A DNA stretch of 64,000 bases, from assembly GCF_016623585.1 (NCBI RefSeq), contig NZ_JAEHFY010000004.1, forward strand, positions 143,024 to 207,023, written 5' to 3'. The notes beneath the pieces are model-generated. The model searched no databases, had not been told where the DNA came from, and worked only from the letters and a program-made list of their open reading frames with translations. The translations under genes were made by a program, and so were the position numbers. Shown here piece by piece: positions 26,380 through 35,524 of the stretch (its first letter is position 1; each line of letters begins with the position of its first letter). The stretch comes from Pedobacter segetis (GTDB lineage: Bacteria; Bacteroidota; Bacteroidia; Sphingobacteriales; Sphingobacteriaceae).

Positions 26380-27858
26380 ATGAAAACAAAACATATTTTC
26401 ACAAGTATATTTTTTGTAATGATAGGCCTTAGTGCTTGCAAAAAAGAAAAAACATATCTAGATCCAACAAACAATTATTCTTATTACAACTTTCCAGAAA
26501 ACGAAGACCAGGTAAACCAGGCCGTAGTGGCCATCTATACCCAAGCTAGGTCTTTATATAATGCAGATTTATGGCAATTTGGGGAGTTTAGGAGCGATAA
26601 TACTTCTTTTAGATACAACCCAAACGATAGGGGAGGTTTAAATACAGAGCAACTAGATGAATTTACCGCTCTTTCTGATAATGGTAGCATTAACGCCATG
26701 TGGGCAGATAGCTACAACGGAATAGCCAAAGCAAATTATGCCCTACAAAATTTGGATGCCATTACTTTTAGAGATCCGGCGGTTAAAACCCAAAGACAAT
26801 CAGAAGCTAAGTTTTGGAGGGCTTGGTTCTACTTTAATTTAGTAAGGCTGTATGGTGATGTGCCTTTAGTAACTAAAGTGGTGATATCCCCATCAGAAGG
26901 CCCAACCTACCAAAGAGAGGCAACCAGTAAAATTTATTCTGATCTGATCATTCCGGATGCTATGGCGGCAGTAAGTGGCCTACCCCCTACCATTGGAACT
27001 AGCGATAAAGGTAGGTTGAGCAAAGGTGCTGGCTTGATGCTTTTGGCAGAAGTTTACATGACTTTGAAACGCTTTGACGATGCAAATACTACTTTACAAC
27101 AATTAACCACGCTTGGTTATTCTTTAGATGCAAATTACGCAGACAACTTTGATCCCACCAAAAAGAATGGGCCCGAGTCAATCTTAGAGATGCAATCTGA
27201 TGCCACCCAAGGTATAACTTTCGGTTTTTATGGCGCATGGACTCCATACGCAACAGGAGCTAATATTTATCCTGGAGGATCAAACTCTAGAGGTGGTTTA
27301 AACCAACCCACAAAAGACTTGATCAATAGCTATGAGACTGGCGACAAAAGAAAAGCAGTTACCGTAGGTACTTATAACAATATAGATTACCTTAAAAAGT
27401 TTCTGTATTGGGATGCTTCAACTAGAGCTAATCCTGTAAATTTTGTTACTTATAGGTATGCAGATGCTTTATTGATGTATGCAGAAAGCCTAAATGAAAT
27501 ATCTTTTCCAAATGCCCAAGCTTTTTCAATGCTCAATCAAGTAAGAACAAGGGCTGGTTTACCTAATAAAACACAGGCAAATATTATCCCTGCTCTCGCA
27601 ATAAATTCTCAAGCAGATTTTAGATTGGCAATAGAAAAAGAAAGAAGGGTTGAGTTGGCAGGAGAAAACCACCGTTGGTTTGATCTTTTAAGAACAGGCC
27701 GGGCAGTTGCCGTGATGACGGCCCATGGTGCCCAAGAAAAAGCCTTGAAACCTACCACAATTGGTTCAGGAGCTTATGATAACATCAGAACATTATTAGC
27801 GATACCTTTTAGGCAAGCGCAACAATACGGGTATGCGCAAAACCCTGGTTGGGAATAA
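26380..27858 (+). CDS. susD: SusD/RagB-family substrate-binding lipoprotein
   Basis: Read from the ATG at 26380 (11 bases after the susC stop), this 492-residue lipoprotein has lipobox GLSA-Cys20. The SusD landmarks follow: DQVNQAVVAIYTQARSLY, EAKFWRAWFYFNLVRLYGDVPLV, KGAGLMLLAEVYMTL, RYADALLMYAESLNE, LNQVRTRAGLP and ENHRWFDLLRTGRAV. It caps the SusC transporter and binds the glycan at the cell surface. An in-frame ATG at 26356 overlaps susC and is unlikely. Confidence 0.93.
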   Translation: MKTKHIFTSIFFVMIGLSACKKEKTYLDPTNNYSYYNFPENEDQVNQAVVAIYTQARSLYNADLWQFGEFRSDNTSFRYNPNDRGGLNTEQLDEFTALSDNGSINAMWADSYNGIAKANYALQNLDAITFRDPAVKTQRQSEAKFWRAWFYFNLVRLYGDVPLVTKVVISPSEGPTYQREATSKIYSDLIIPDAMAAVSGLPPTIGTSDKGRLSKGAGLMLLAEVYMTLKRFDDANTTLQQLTTLGYSLDANYADNFDPTKKNGPESILEMQSDATQGITFGFYGAWTPYATGANIYPGGSNSRGGLNQPTKDLINSYETGDKRKAVTVGTYNNIDYLKKFLYWDASTRANPVNFVTYRYADALLMYAESLNEISFPNAQAFSMLNQVRTRAGLPNKTQANIIPALAINSQADFRLAIEKERRVELAGENHRWFDLLRTGRAVAVMTAHGAQEKALKPTTIGSGAYDNIRTLLAIPFRQAQQYGYAQNPGWE

Positions 27859-27885
27859 AAAACTTGGTTTAAGTTGGTTAGAATT

Positions 27886-27915
27886 GGTTGGGAGGTAATC
27901 CCAGCCAGTTTTTTT
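27886..27915 (+). terminator. Terminator between susD and the GH78-like gene
   Basis: GGTTGGGA (27886-27893) pairs with TCCCAGCC (27899-27906) around a five-base loop, then TTTTTTT from 27909. It would separate susCD from the enzyme genes, or let only part of the transcripts through. Confidence 0.75.
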
Positions 27916-27947
27916 GTTATTCCAAAAATCTATCATCTCTATCTAAT

Positions 27948-30287
27948 ATGAAATTTAAACACTTTCAATATATATTCTTCCTGATATTCTTACTAGGGGC
28001 AACACAAATTGTTGAAGCACAACCCGCTATAAAAACAAATTGGAAAGCCAACTGGATAACATACGAAAAAACCAATACCAAAAAGAACAGCTGGACGATT
28101 TATCGGAAATCTTTTATTTTAGATGAAAAACCCAAAAATTCGGCTTTAGCCGATATTGCTACAGACAGCAAATATTGGCTTTACATAAACAATAAACTTG
28201 TTGTTTTTGAGGGCGAATTAAAAAGAGGCCCAACGCCAAAGGATACTTACTATGATGAAGTGGAGATTGGGAAATATCTGCAAAAAGGCAAAAACACTAT
28301 TGCTATTTTGGTTTGGTTTTGGGGTCAGGATGGGTTTTGCCACAAGGATAGCGGTAAATCGGGTTTGCTATTTGAAGCCGATTTAGGAAACCAATTTTTA
28401 ATGAGCGATACCACCTGGAAAGTTGCAGAGCATACCGCTTTTGGAGCAAGCAAAGCTCCATTCCCCAATTATCGTTTGCCGGAATTTAATATTCATTTTG
28501 ATGCAAAAACAGATATTCCAAATTGGTATCAAACAGATTTTGATGATACCAAACTTGAAAATGCAACCTTAGCAGGTAAAGCAGGTGTAGCACCATGGAA
28601 CCAATTATGGAAAAGACCCATCCCCTTATGGAAAGATAGCGGCATTATTCCTTATGAAAATAACAATTCCTGGCCTTTGGAAAGTACCGGAGACAGCATC
28701 GCGATGAAGCTGCCCAAAAACATCACCGTAACCCCTTATCTTAAAATTGATGCCCCCGCCGGATTATTGATTGATATACGAACAGACAATTACAAAGGTG
28801 GCAGCGAATACAACGTGAGGACGGAATATGTAACCAAAGCTGGTGTGCAGGAATTTGAAACCCCGGGTTATATGAACGGACATGTGGTTTATTACCACAT
28901 CCCAAAAGGGGTTAAAATCTTAGACCTTCAATATCGGGAAACGCGATATAACAGTGAATACGTTGGTTATTTTAATTCGGATAATAAGGATTTAAATACG
29001 CTCTGGGAAAAATCTTTAAACACCATGAACGTGAATTTGCGGGATGCTATACAAGACCCCGACAGGGAAAGGGCGCAATGGTGGGGCGATGCCGTGATTA
29101 TTCTGGGAGAGATTTTTTACAGTGCCGATAGCAATGGGGTAAAAGCCATACAAAAAGCTATCAGTAACCTGGTAGAATGGCAAAAAAAAGATAGCGTGTT
29201 GTTTTCTCCGGTTCCTTCTGGTAAGTGGGATAAAGAACTGCCTGCCCAAATGCTGGCTTCGGTGGGTAAATATGGTTTCTATAAATATTTTGAATACACC
29301 AACGATAGCACTTTGGTAAAATATGTTTATCCGCATGTGCGGGATTATATGAGCCTTTGGAAGATGGATGAAAATAATTTGGTGATACACCGCAAAGGCG
29401 GCTGGGACTGGCAGGATTGGGGAGATAAAATTGATGCTCCATTACTCGAAAACGCCTGGTATTACATGGCTTTAGATGGCGCAGCTGGAATGGCAGATGT
29501 TGCGGGGTTTCCTTCAGAAGCTGCTGCTTACCGTAAAAAAATGGCTCTTCTGAAGGCCGCATTTAATAAAAGTTTCTGGCAGGGGCAATATTATAAAAGC
29601 GATGACTACACCTTTACCATGGATGACCGCGGGAATGGTTTAGCCGTGGTAGCAGGTTTAGCCGATGAAAAGCAATGGAAAGCCATGCGACCTATTTTAG
29701 ATACCACTTTTAACAGCGGGCCTTATTTAGAAAAATATGTATTGGAGGCCTATTTTAAAATGAACAATGCCGAAGCCGGTACAGCAAGAATGTTAAAAAG
29801 GTACGATGCCATGATTAAAAGCCCAATTACCACATTATGGGAAGGCTGGCAAATTGGAAGCGGCACTTATGGCGGAGGAACCTATAACCATGGCTGGAGC
29901 GGCGGACCGCTTACGCTAATGAGCCAATACATTACAGGGTTAACACCTGACGGGCCGGGCTATCAAAACATCAACGTTTTCCCCGAACCGGGCAATTTAA
30001 AACAGGCAAAAATGGGGACTGAAACCGTTGCAGGATACATGAAAACAGCCTTTGAAAAAGATGAAAATCAGTTTCAGCTTTTTTTGGAGTTGCCAAAAGA
30101 CAAAAACGTAAGATTGGGAATTCCAAAGTTTAAGCATCCCTATAAAAAGATAAAACTGAACGGAAAAACCATTTGGAAAAAGGGAAAGGCCATTAAAAAT
30201 CAGGAGGCGGTTTTTGAATATGAATCTGAAAACTATATTGTTTTTGATGCACCAAGTGGAAACTTAACGGTACAGGCTAAATTTTGA
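27948..30287 (+). CDS. GH78-like alpha-L-rhamnosidase
   Basis: This 779-residue protein starts at the ATG at 27948; an upstream TTG in the terminator is rejected. It has a signal peptide (FLIFLLGATQIVEAQ), N-terminal beta-sandwich regions (KANWITYE, YWLYINNKLVV), an (alpha/alpha)6 barrel and a C-terminal beta domain. The motif DPDRERAQWWGDA (residues 370-382) corresponds to the rhamnosidase acid-bearing segment, with Glu374 the likely general acid. GGWDWQDWGDK and EGWQIGSGTYGGGTYNHGWSGGP fit the family's sugar-binding loops. It should release terminal alpha-L-rhamnose from the PUL glycan in the periplasm or at the surface. Confidence 0.78.
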   Translation: MKFKHFQYIFFLIFLLGATQIVEAQPAIKTNWKANWITYEKTNTKKNSWTIYRKSFILDEKPKNSALADIATDSKYWLYINNKLVVFEGELKRGPTPKDTYYDEVEIGKYLQKGKNTIAILVWFWGQDGFCHKDSGKSGLLFEADLGNQFLMSDTTWKVAEHTAFGASKAPFPNYRLPEFNIHFDAKTDIPNWYQTDFDDTKLENATLAGKAGVAPWNQLWKRPIPLWKDSGIIPYENNNSWPLESTGDSIAMKLPKNITVTPYLKIDAPAGLLIDIRTDNYKGGSEYNVRTEYVTKAGVQEFETPGYMNGHVVYYHIPKGVKILDLQYRETRYNSEYVGYFNSDNKDLNTLWEKSLNTMNVNLRDAIQDPDRERAQWWGDAVIILGEIFYSADSNGVKAIQKAISNLVEWQKKDSVLFSPVPSGKWDKELPAQMLASVGKYGFYKYFEYTNDSTLVKYVYPHVRDYMSLWKMDENNLVIHRKGGWDWQDWGDKIDAPLLENAWYYMALDGAAGMADVAGFPSEAAAYRKKMALLKAAFNKSFWQGQYYKSDDYTFTMDDRGNGLAVVAGLADEKQWKAMRPILDTTFNSGPYLEKYVLEAYFKMNNAEAGTARMLKRYDAMIKSPITTLWEGWQIGSGTYGGGTYNHGWSGGPLTLMSQYITGLTPDGPGYQNINVFPEPGNLKQAKMGTETVAGYMKTAFEKDENQFQLFLELPKDKNVRLGIPKFKHPYKKIKLNGKTIWKKGKAIKNQEAVFEYESENYIVFDAPSGNLTVQAKF

Positions 30288-30291
30288 ATCG

Positions 30292-30423
30292 ATGAAGAGC
30301 GGAAAAATAAAGATTGGCTTGTTTGGGATTGGTTTAGATAATTATTGCTCTCCATTTAAAGTTTGGCAATGTTTAATTATTGCATCATTAAAATCAAGCT
30401 CTCCAAATTCTTTAAGAAACTAA
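30292..30423 (+). pseudogene. Remnant of a sugar isomerase (AraA/FucI-like) N-terminus
   Basis: A 43-codon frame starts five bases after the GH78 stop. Its first 17 or so residues read KIKIGLFGIGLDNY, the start expected of arabinose/fucose-isomerase-like proteins of Bacteroidota. After SPF the similarity stops and the frame ends soon after. The segment 30343-30420 read on the other strand gives an equally protein-like run (KEFGELDFNDAIIKHC), suggesting a junction of two gene remnants. It is far too short to be functional. The reading is by eye and could be chance. Confidence 0.45.
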
Positions 30424-30472
30424 CCTTTCTATCAGGCATGAATAAATCAGAATTTGTTAATCAACCTTTAAA

Positions 30473-31897
30473 ATGAAGAAAATTTTAACGCAATTACTTT
30501 TAGCTGTGTCATTTATTACGGGTGCATTCGCTCAGCAGAAAATAGAAGTAAATAATGAGCATCCCAGGACAGACACCCAGGGAAATATTGTGGATGCCCA
30601 CGATGGCCGGGTGGTGCAATTTGGCGATACTTTTTACTGGTACGGCACCCATTATGGCGATACCAACGGTTTTGTACATACCAATAAATATGTGGTTTAC
30701 AGCTCTAAAAACCTTAAAACCTGGAAATTTGAGGGAGATTTATTCCAATCCGCTCCCGAAGGGGTTTACTACCGCCCGCATGTAATTTATAATAAAAAAA
30801 CCCATCAATATGTGATGTGGTACAATTGGTACCCAAAACTCTGGAACGGACAGTTTGGTGTAGCCGTCAGTAATTCGCCAACAGGGCCTTTCAACATCAT
30901 TAATGAAAATGCAAAAGTTAAACACAGCGATTTGGGCGTAGGCGATTTGGGTCTGTTTGTTGATGACAACCAAAAAGCCTATTTAAGCTACAATACCATC
31001 AATGGCCATAGTGTTTCTGTGGAAGAATTAGATGATGATTATACAGCAAGCAAGCTCATTGGCAGCGAGTTTATAGCCAAAGATTGTGAAGCCGGGAGCA
31101 TGTTTAAGCGGGATGGAATTTACTACCTGCTCACAGATTATACCTGCTGCTTTTGTACCCAGGGTTCCGGAGCGAGGGTTTATATTGCAAAAAATCCTCT
31201 GGGGCCTTATACTTTAAGCAATAACATTAACCGTTATCCGGGAGAATATGCTGCCCTACTGAACGATGGCTTTGCCAAAGACAATCAGTACATCAACCTC
31301 ACACAAAAAAGTAATGAAATAGAGCTTGAATTAAATGATTTTGAAAACATTTCTTCCTTACAAATCCACCAGTTTACAGGCGATAGAAAAGGACAATGTG
31401 GCGAAGTGGGTAACCCAAAAGTGCATGACCCCATTTTAGATTACGGTTTTGAAATCAGCTATTTTGAGGATGGCGTTTGGAAAAAGTTAATTATCCGCCA
31501 AAAGGAAATTTTAAAGACGGCGCTATCCAATACCTATCAGTTGAGTTTCGATGGGATAAAAACAGATAAAATCAGCATCAAACCCATTTTTAAAAATGAG
31601 GCAGAAGTATTTCATCTTTCAGAAATCAGCATCAATCAAAACTCAAAAAACTTCCGGGCATATATCAAAAATAATAATGGCAAACCCATCATTCCGGCAC
31701 AGCAAGCCTACGTAATGCGGGTTGAAACCAAAAAAGGGCCTCAATTTATTTGGATGGGAGATTTATGGGGTTCCGCTCTGGATAATGTAAAAGGACACGA
31801 CTTTCAATACTGGTCGGCACCTTTAACTTTTTATAAAAATGGCTGGATAAAACCTTTAGAATATACCAATCAATGGAAATTAAAAATAAGCAAATGA
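30473..31897 (+). CDS. GH43-like beta-propeller glycosidase
   Basis: This 474-residue protein has a signal peptide (LLAVSFITGAFAQ). A five-bladed propeller of GH43 type follows: catalytic base in DAHDGRVV (Asp44), pKa-modulating Asp in GDLGLFVDD (Asp158) and general acid in DCEAGSMFKRDG (Glu206). A long insert and C-terminal beta domain occupy residues 270-474. The family removes arabinofuranose, xylose or galactose units; the HDGRVV and YWYGTHYG sequences are closest in feel to galactosidase-type subfamilies, but the specificity is not decided. The stop overlaps the sulfatase ATG as ATGA. Confidence 0.78.
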   Translation: MKKILTQLLLAVSFITGAFAQQKIEVNNEHPRTDTQGNIVDAHDGRVVQFGDTFYWYGTHYGDTNGFVHTNKYVVYSSKNLKTWKFEGDLFQSAPEGVYYRPHVIYNKKTHQYVMWYNWYPKLWNGQFGVAVSNSPTGPFNIINENAKVKHSDLGVGDLGLFVDDNQKAYLSYNTINGHSVSVEELDDDYTASKLIGSEFIAKDCEAGSMFKRDGIYYLLTDYTCCFCTQGSGARVYIAKNPLGPYTLSNNINRYPGEYAALLNDGFAKDNQYINLTQKSNEIELELNDFENISSLQIHQFTGDRKGQCGEVGNPKVHDPILDYGFEISYFEDGVWKKLIIRQKEILKTALSNTYQLSFDGIKTDKISIKPIFKNEAEVFHLSEISINQNSKNFRAYIKNNNGKPIIPAQQAYVMRVETKKGPQFIWMGDLWGSALDNVKGHDFQYWSAPLTFYKNGWIKPLEYTNQWKLKISK

Positions 31898-33327
31898 AAA
31901 ATTTAAAAAATGCGCTCATCGCTTTCGCAGTTGTACTGATATCATGTAACAGCGCAAAAAAAGTTGTCAATACCAATACTTCAAATGAAAAACCGCTGAA
32001 TATTGTATTGATAGTTGCAGATGATTTAGGCTGGGCCGATTTAGGTTGTTATGGCAATAAATTTATGGAAACCCCGAATTTGGATGCGCTGGCTAAAAAA
32101 GGAATCAGATTTACCAATGGTTATGCCGCTGCCCCGCTTTGCAGCCCTACCCGGGCAAGTATTATTACCGGAAATAACCCTGCCCGTATCAATTTTACCG
32201 AACATTTGCATGGGTATAGCAAACCAACGCCTCAGCAAAAATTAATACCGCCAACCATTGTGAAGGGTTTGCCTACAGATTTGCTGACTCTTCCGCAAGC
32301 TTTAAACAAAGCAGGATATTATACCGGGCATATCGGGAAATGGCATTTGGGTGAAGGCGAATCTTCGCCAGCCGCCCGGGGCTTTGATTTTGTATATGGT
32401 GGAGGCCCGCAGGGATTGGCAAAAACGCATTTCTATCCTTTCTTTTGGGGAAACCCCTATCCATCTTTGATAAATGATACCAAACCCGGGGATTACCTTG
32501 CGGATGCCCTGACCAACAGAGCTTTAAAATTTTTGGATGAACATAAAGCGAATAAGTTTTTTGTGGAGCTAAACTTTTATTCCCCACATGTGCCTATAGA
32601 GGGCCCAAAAAACCTGGTTAAAAAATATGATGACAAGCGAGTGAAAACCAATCATCAGGGTTTACCCGAGGATGAATACGCCGCCATGGTAGATAATCTG
32701 GATTATAATGTTGGGCGGTTGCTTAGCTATTTAAAAGAAAATAATCTGGATAAAAATACCATCATTCTTTTTACCTCTGATAATGGAGGCTTAACGGTAG
32801 AAGAAGTTCCGGCGTTTGCCAAACATACACCACCTACTACAAACGCACCATTGAAAGGCGGTAAGGGTACTATTTACGAAGGAGGAATCAGAGAACCTTA
32901 CATTCTTTATCATCCTGAAATGAAAGTCGAAAATCATGTGGATAGTACCACCCTCATTACCTCGGATGATATTTTTGATACGTTTATGGATATTGCCGGC
33001 GTGAAGACAAAAAGTCCTGATGGGATGAGTATTTTGAAAAATATGGCTCAGCATAATCCAAACCGGCCTTATTATTTACATTTTCCGCATTACAGTCCAC
33101 AACACGGTTGGCCGGGAGATGCCATCAGGGTTGGTGATTATAAGCTGATTGTTTGGTATGAGACCGGAAAATCAGAATTGTTTAATTTAAGAACAGACAT
33201 CGGCGAAAGCCATGATATTGCTGCAAAATACCCTGAAAAGGTAGCTGAACTTAAAAAGAAGTTAGATGCTTGGAAAAAGGATGTTGGTGCTAAAGAGCCT
33301 ACGGCAAATCCTATCTATCAACCGTAA
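31894..33327 (+). CDS. S1-family sulfatase lipoprotein
   Basis: This 477-residue protein starts at the ATG at 31894 overlapping the GH43 stop. A lipoprotein signal (VVLIS-Cys18) is followed by metal-ligand segment IVADDLGWADLGCYG and the formylglycine motif PLCSPTRASIITG, with Cys83 as the residue to be oxidised, GKWHLG near residue 150 and SDNGG near 296. It should remove sulfate esters from the polysaccharide and needs a formylglycine-generating maturase, not seen in this window. The presence of a sulfatase implies a sulfated substrate, perhaps of algal or animal origin. Confidence 0.9.
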   Translation: MKNLKNALIAFAVVLISCNSAKKVVNTNTSNEKPLNIVLIVADDLGWADLGCYGNKFMETPNLDALAKKGIRFTNGYAAAPLCSPTRASIITGNNPARINFTEHLHGYSKPTPQQKLIPPTIVKGLPTDLLTLPQALNKAGYYTGHIGKWHLGEGESSPAARGFDFVYGGGPQGLAKTHFYPFFWGNPYPSLINDTKPGDYLADALTNRALKFLDEHKANKFFVELNFYSPHVPIEGPKNLVKKYDDKRVKTNHQGLPEDEYAAMVDNLDYNVGRLLSYLKENNLDKNTIILFTSDNGGLTVEEVPAFAKHTPPTTNAPLKGGKGTIYEGGIREPYILYHPEMKVENHVDSTTLITSDDIFDTFMDIAGVKTKSPDGMSILKNMAQHNPNRPYYLHFPHYSPQHGWPGDAIRVGDYKLIVWYETGKSELFNLRTDIGESHDIAAKYPEKVAELKKKLDAWKKDVGAKEPTANPIYQP

Positions 33328-33341
33328 AAATTAGCTTTTAA

Positions 33342-33393
33342 ACCGGGTAGAATTGAACCTTTGTAAATTTCAATTCTACTCGGTTTAATTTTT
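33342..33393. terminator. Bidirectional terminator closing the PUL
   Basis: A 16-bp stem with one G-T pair (33342-33357 with 33369-33384) and a T-rich tail on the plus strand, A-rich on the other side, lies between the convergent sulfatase and lipoprotein genes. Confidence 0.85.
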
Positions 33394-33420
33394 CAAACTG
33401 TTTTCAAAATTCGAGACATC

Positions 33421-34155
33421 TTATCTAACCACAATATTTCTCAGATCAATTTCAGAGAGCTTAGAAAGTTTATCCTGCTCAAATAATACATAATAATCAG
33501 ATAAAGGCAGTTTTTTGTTCCCTTTATATTCAAAATTCTGATAATCTTGGAAATAGTAGCCCTCTCCAGACTTGATCAAACCGTTTATTGCCCTAAAACG
33601 ATTACCGCCTTTACTGTAAGCAAAATAATCCATGCTGTGATCTTCAGCATCAAACCAAAAATAAAAAACGTCATCATGGTGCATACCGCCGTTTTCTTGT
33701 TTAAAACTAACCTCAATCTCATCATAAGGCATGCCCTTAATCATTACAGATTTTAAATATTTCTTTTGTACGGCATCATCGTTTAATTTTAAAGGGAGCA
33801 GCGCAAAATAAACCACAGAGTTAACAGATTCGGCATATTTTACCGAATCTTTTGTAGAAAGCGGCGTAACCAAACCATTGATCTCCCTTACCAAACCATG
33901 GCTAGAAAGCTGGTCTTTTACTTTCCCTAATGTGCTATCAACAAAAGAGCGTTCATAAAACCATTCGCTTTTATCGAGTTTTACCGAATAATGGAAATTT
34001 CTAAAATCAAAGTCTATGGTTTTATTATCTAGGTTATCCATACCATAAAAATGGATAGAATGATCAATGATCTTTTGTGGGCTTGGCGATAAATTACAAG
34101 ATGACAAGCCTAAGGAGATAACGATTAAGGTAAAGAAGAAGTAGTTCTTTTGCAT
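33421..34155 (-). CDS. Lipoprotein of DUF6503-like type, function unknown
   Basis: This 244-residue protein has a lipobox (GLSS-Cys20), followed by SPQKIIDHSIHFYG, a repeated beta-strand pattern (IDFDFRNFHYSV, VSFKQENGG, VFYFWFDAEDHSMDYFAYSKGG, FRAINGLIKSGEGYYFQDYQNFEY). The order recalls the LolA/DUF6503-like lipoproteins of Bacteroidota, which have an outer-membrane lipoprotein-binding fold. It is convergent with the PUL and stands alone. The family name is from memory of the pattern; the function is unknown. Confidence 0.6.
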   Translation of the reverse strand: MQKNYFFFTLIVISLGLSSCNLSPSPQKIIDHSIHFYGMDNLDNKTIDFDFRNFHYSVKLDKSEWFYERSFVDSTLGKVKDQLSSHGLVREINGLVTPLSTKDSVKYAESVNSVVYFALLPLKLNDDAVQKKYLKSVMIKGMPYDEIEVSFKQENGGMHHDDVFYFWFDAEDHSMDYFAYSKGGNRFRAINGLIKSGEGYYFQDYQNFEYKGNKKLPLSDYYVLFEQDKLSKLSEIDLRNIVVR

Positions 34156-34286
34156 AAAGTAAATTTAGCCTTTTTATTTTTTGATGAAGTTTAAAAAGGT
34201 TTAAAAACTGTTGTTTTTTGTGATTTCATTGTCAATCTCTGGGCAAAGGCTCGTATATCAAAAAACCAATCGTATTTTTACAGCTT

Positions 34287-35270
34287 ATGCAAGCAAAATT
34301 ATATCATCCTTTTAATAAAATGCAATTTGATGATGTGCATTGTTTTTTAACGGGAGAAAATAATGTGATAGAGAATAAGCTCCCTGTTTTTGCAGATTGG
34401 CTTTCTGAAAAGTACCATTTAAAAGATATGCCTTTTAAAATGTTAGATGAAAGCATGAAAACCTATGCCGATATAAAAATCCCTTGTTCGCAAACATCAG
34501 CAGATCAAATCAATAATTTAGAGGAGAAAATAGAGCAAGCGTTTGAGAATGGTTATGAAGCGGTGGTTAAATTAGATAAGGGCCTGATCTTTATTTGGGT
34601 TGCAAAAACGGTTTATGGCGTTATCTTTAATGAGATTCAGTCTGCTATTAAACAGCAAAATACCTTTGCAGAGGGTTTTAATATGTCGCAAGGTTTGATC
34701 CATAAATTTGGCATGTTGCATACTATGCTTCAGAAAGTAAACCTGCCAATTGTTTTTGATGGTTTTATGCCTTATTCTTTATTTATCGTTAAAGTAAATA
34801 ATACAGAAAATGAATTTGCTTACCGCGATGAGATAAACACCCTAAGTTTTTCTTTGAGGATGAAAGATTTTGGCCTCTTGATCAACCTGCAAGATAATGG
34901 GGCAAATAAAGTTTATCATCAAGAAATTTGGGATAAGATCAAGGGTAAAACGTTGCATCCTATACAGTTTGAAGAGCTTTGCGCCAAGGTTTTTTATTCG
35001 GCTTATTTGTTTAACCGCTTGCCAGAATACCATATTATCCCCACAGAAAGTGAAATTTTTATAGAGGCGATGCCTTTAAGGGGCATGAGCAGTAAACCTA
35101 TTTTTGATGATTGGCAGTTTAAAACTTACGGACAAGTAGTAGAAAATTTCTGGAAACGCTGGGGTTTTCTTTTGTTAGAAATCATCAAAAACCCCGAAAA
35201 ACCAATGAGTTTCTTATTTGATGAAAACGATGGTTTTGTACCTGCTGATCAAATCGGGTTGCCTTTATGA
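34287..35270 (+). CDS. Unknown protein, 327 residues
   Basis: I do not recognise this protein. It has no signal peptide, no membrane segment and no clear catalytic motif. It is rich in aromatic and acidic residues, with a long middle alternating strand and helix (AVVKLDKGLIFIWVAKTVYGVIFNE, NLPIVFDGFMPYSLFIVKVN). It is probably cytosolic. The codon use resembles its neighbours and the frame is fully open, so it is likely real. It is monocistronic, between a lipoprotein on the other strand and a prolyl oligopeptidase. A second ATG at 34320 is a possible start. Confidence 0.6.
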   Translation: MQAKLYHPFNKMQFDDVHCFLTGENNVIENKLPVFADWLSEKYHLKDMPFKMLDESMKTYADIKIPCSQTSADQINNLEEKIEQAFENGYEAVVKLDKGLIFIWVAKTVYGVIFNEIQSAIKQQNTFAEGFNMSQGLIHKFGMLHTMLQKVNLPIVFDGFMPYSLFIVKVNNTENEFAYRDEINTLSFSLRMKDFGLLINLQDNGANKVYHQEIWDKIKGKTLHPIQFEELCAKVFYSAYLFNRLPEYHIIPTESEIFIEAMPLRGMSSKPIFDDWQFKTYGQVVENFWKRWGFLLLEIIKNPEKPMSFLFDENDGFVPADQIGLPL

Positions 35271-35524
35271 TTAGAAAATTGTTTGGATAAGGATTTATGG
35301 GATTATAAGTTTTGTAAGATTTAAAACCAAATTATATTGCAATCAGCTCTGTGAACTTTGTGTCATCTGTGTTTAAAAAATTGTTTGTATAAGGATTTGT
35401 GGGACAAGAGGATTTGCAGTATTAAATTCCATTAAACCTCGCGAATAAAAAGAAATCAAAACAAATACCTCAAAACCCAATTGCATTTATTAGCTTTAAA
35501 TCAAACAATTTGTTTCATCTAATT

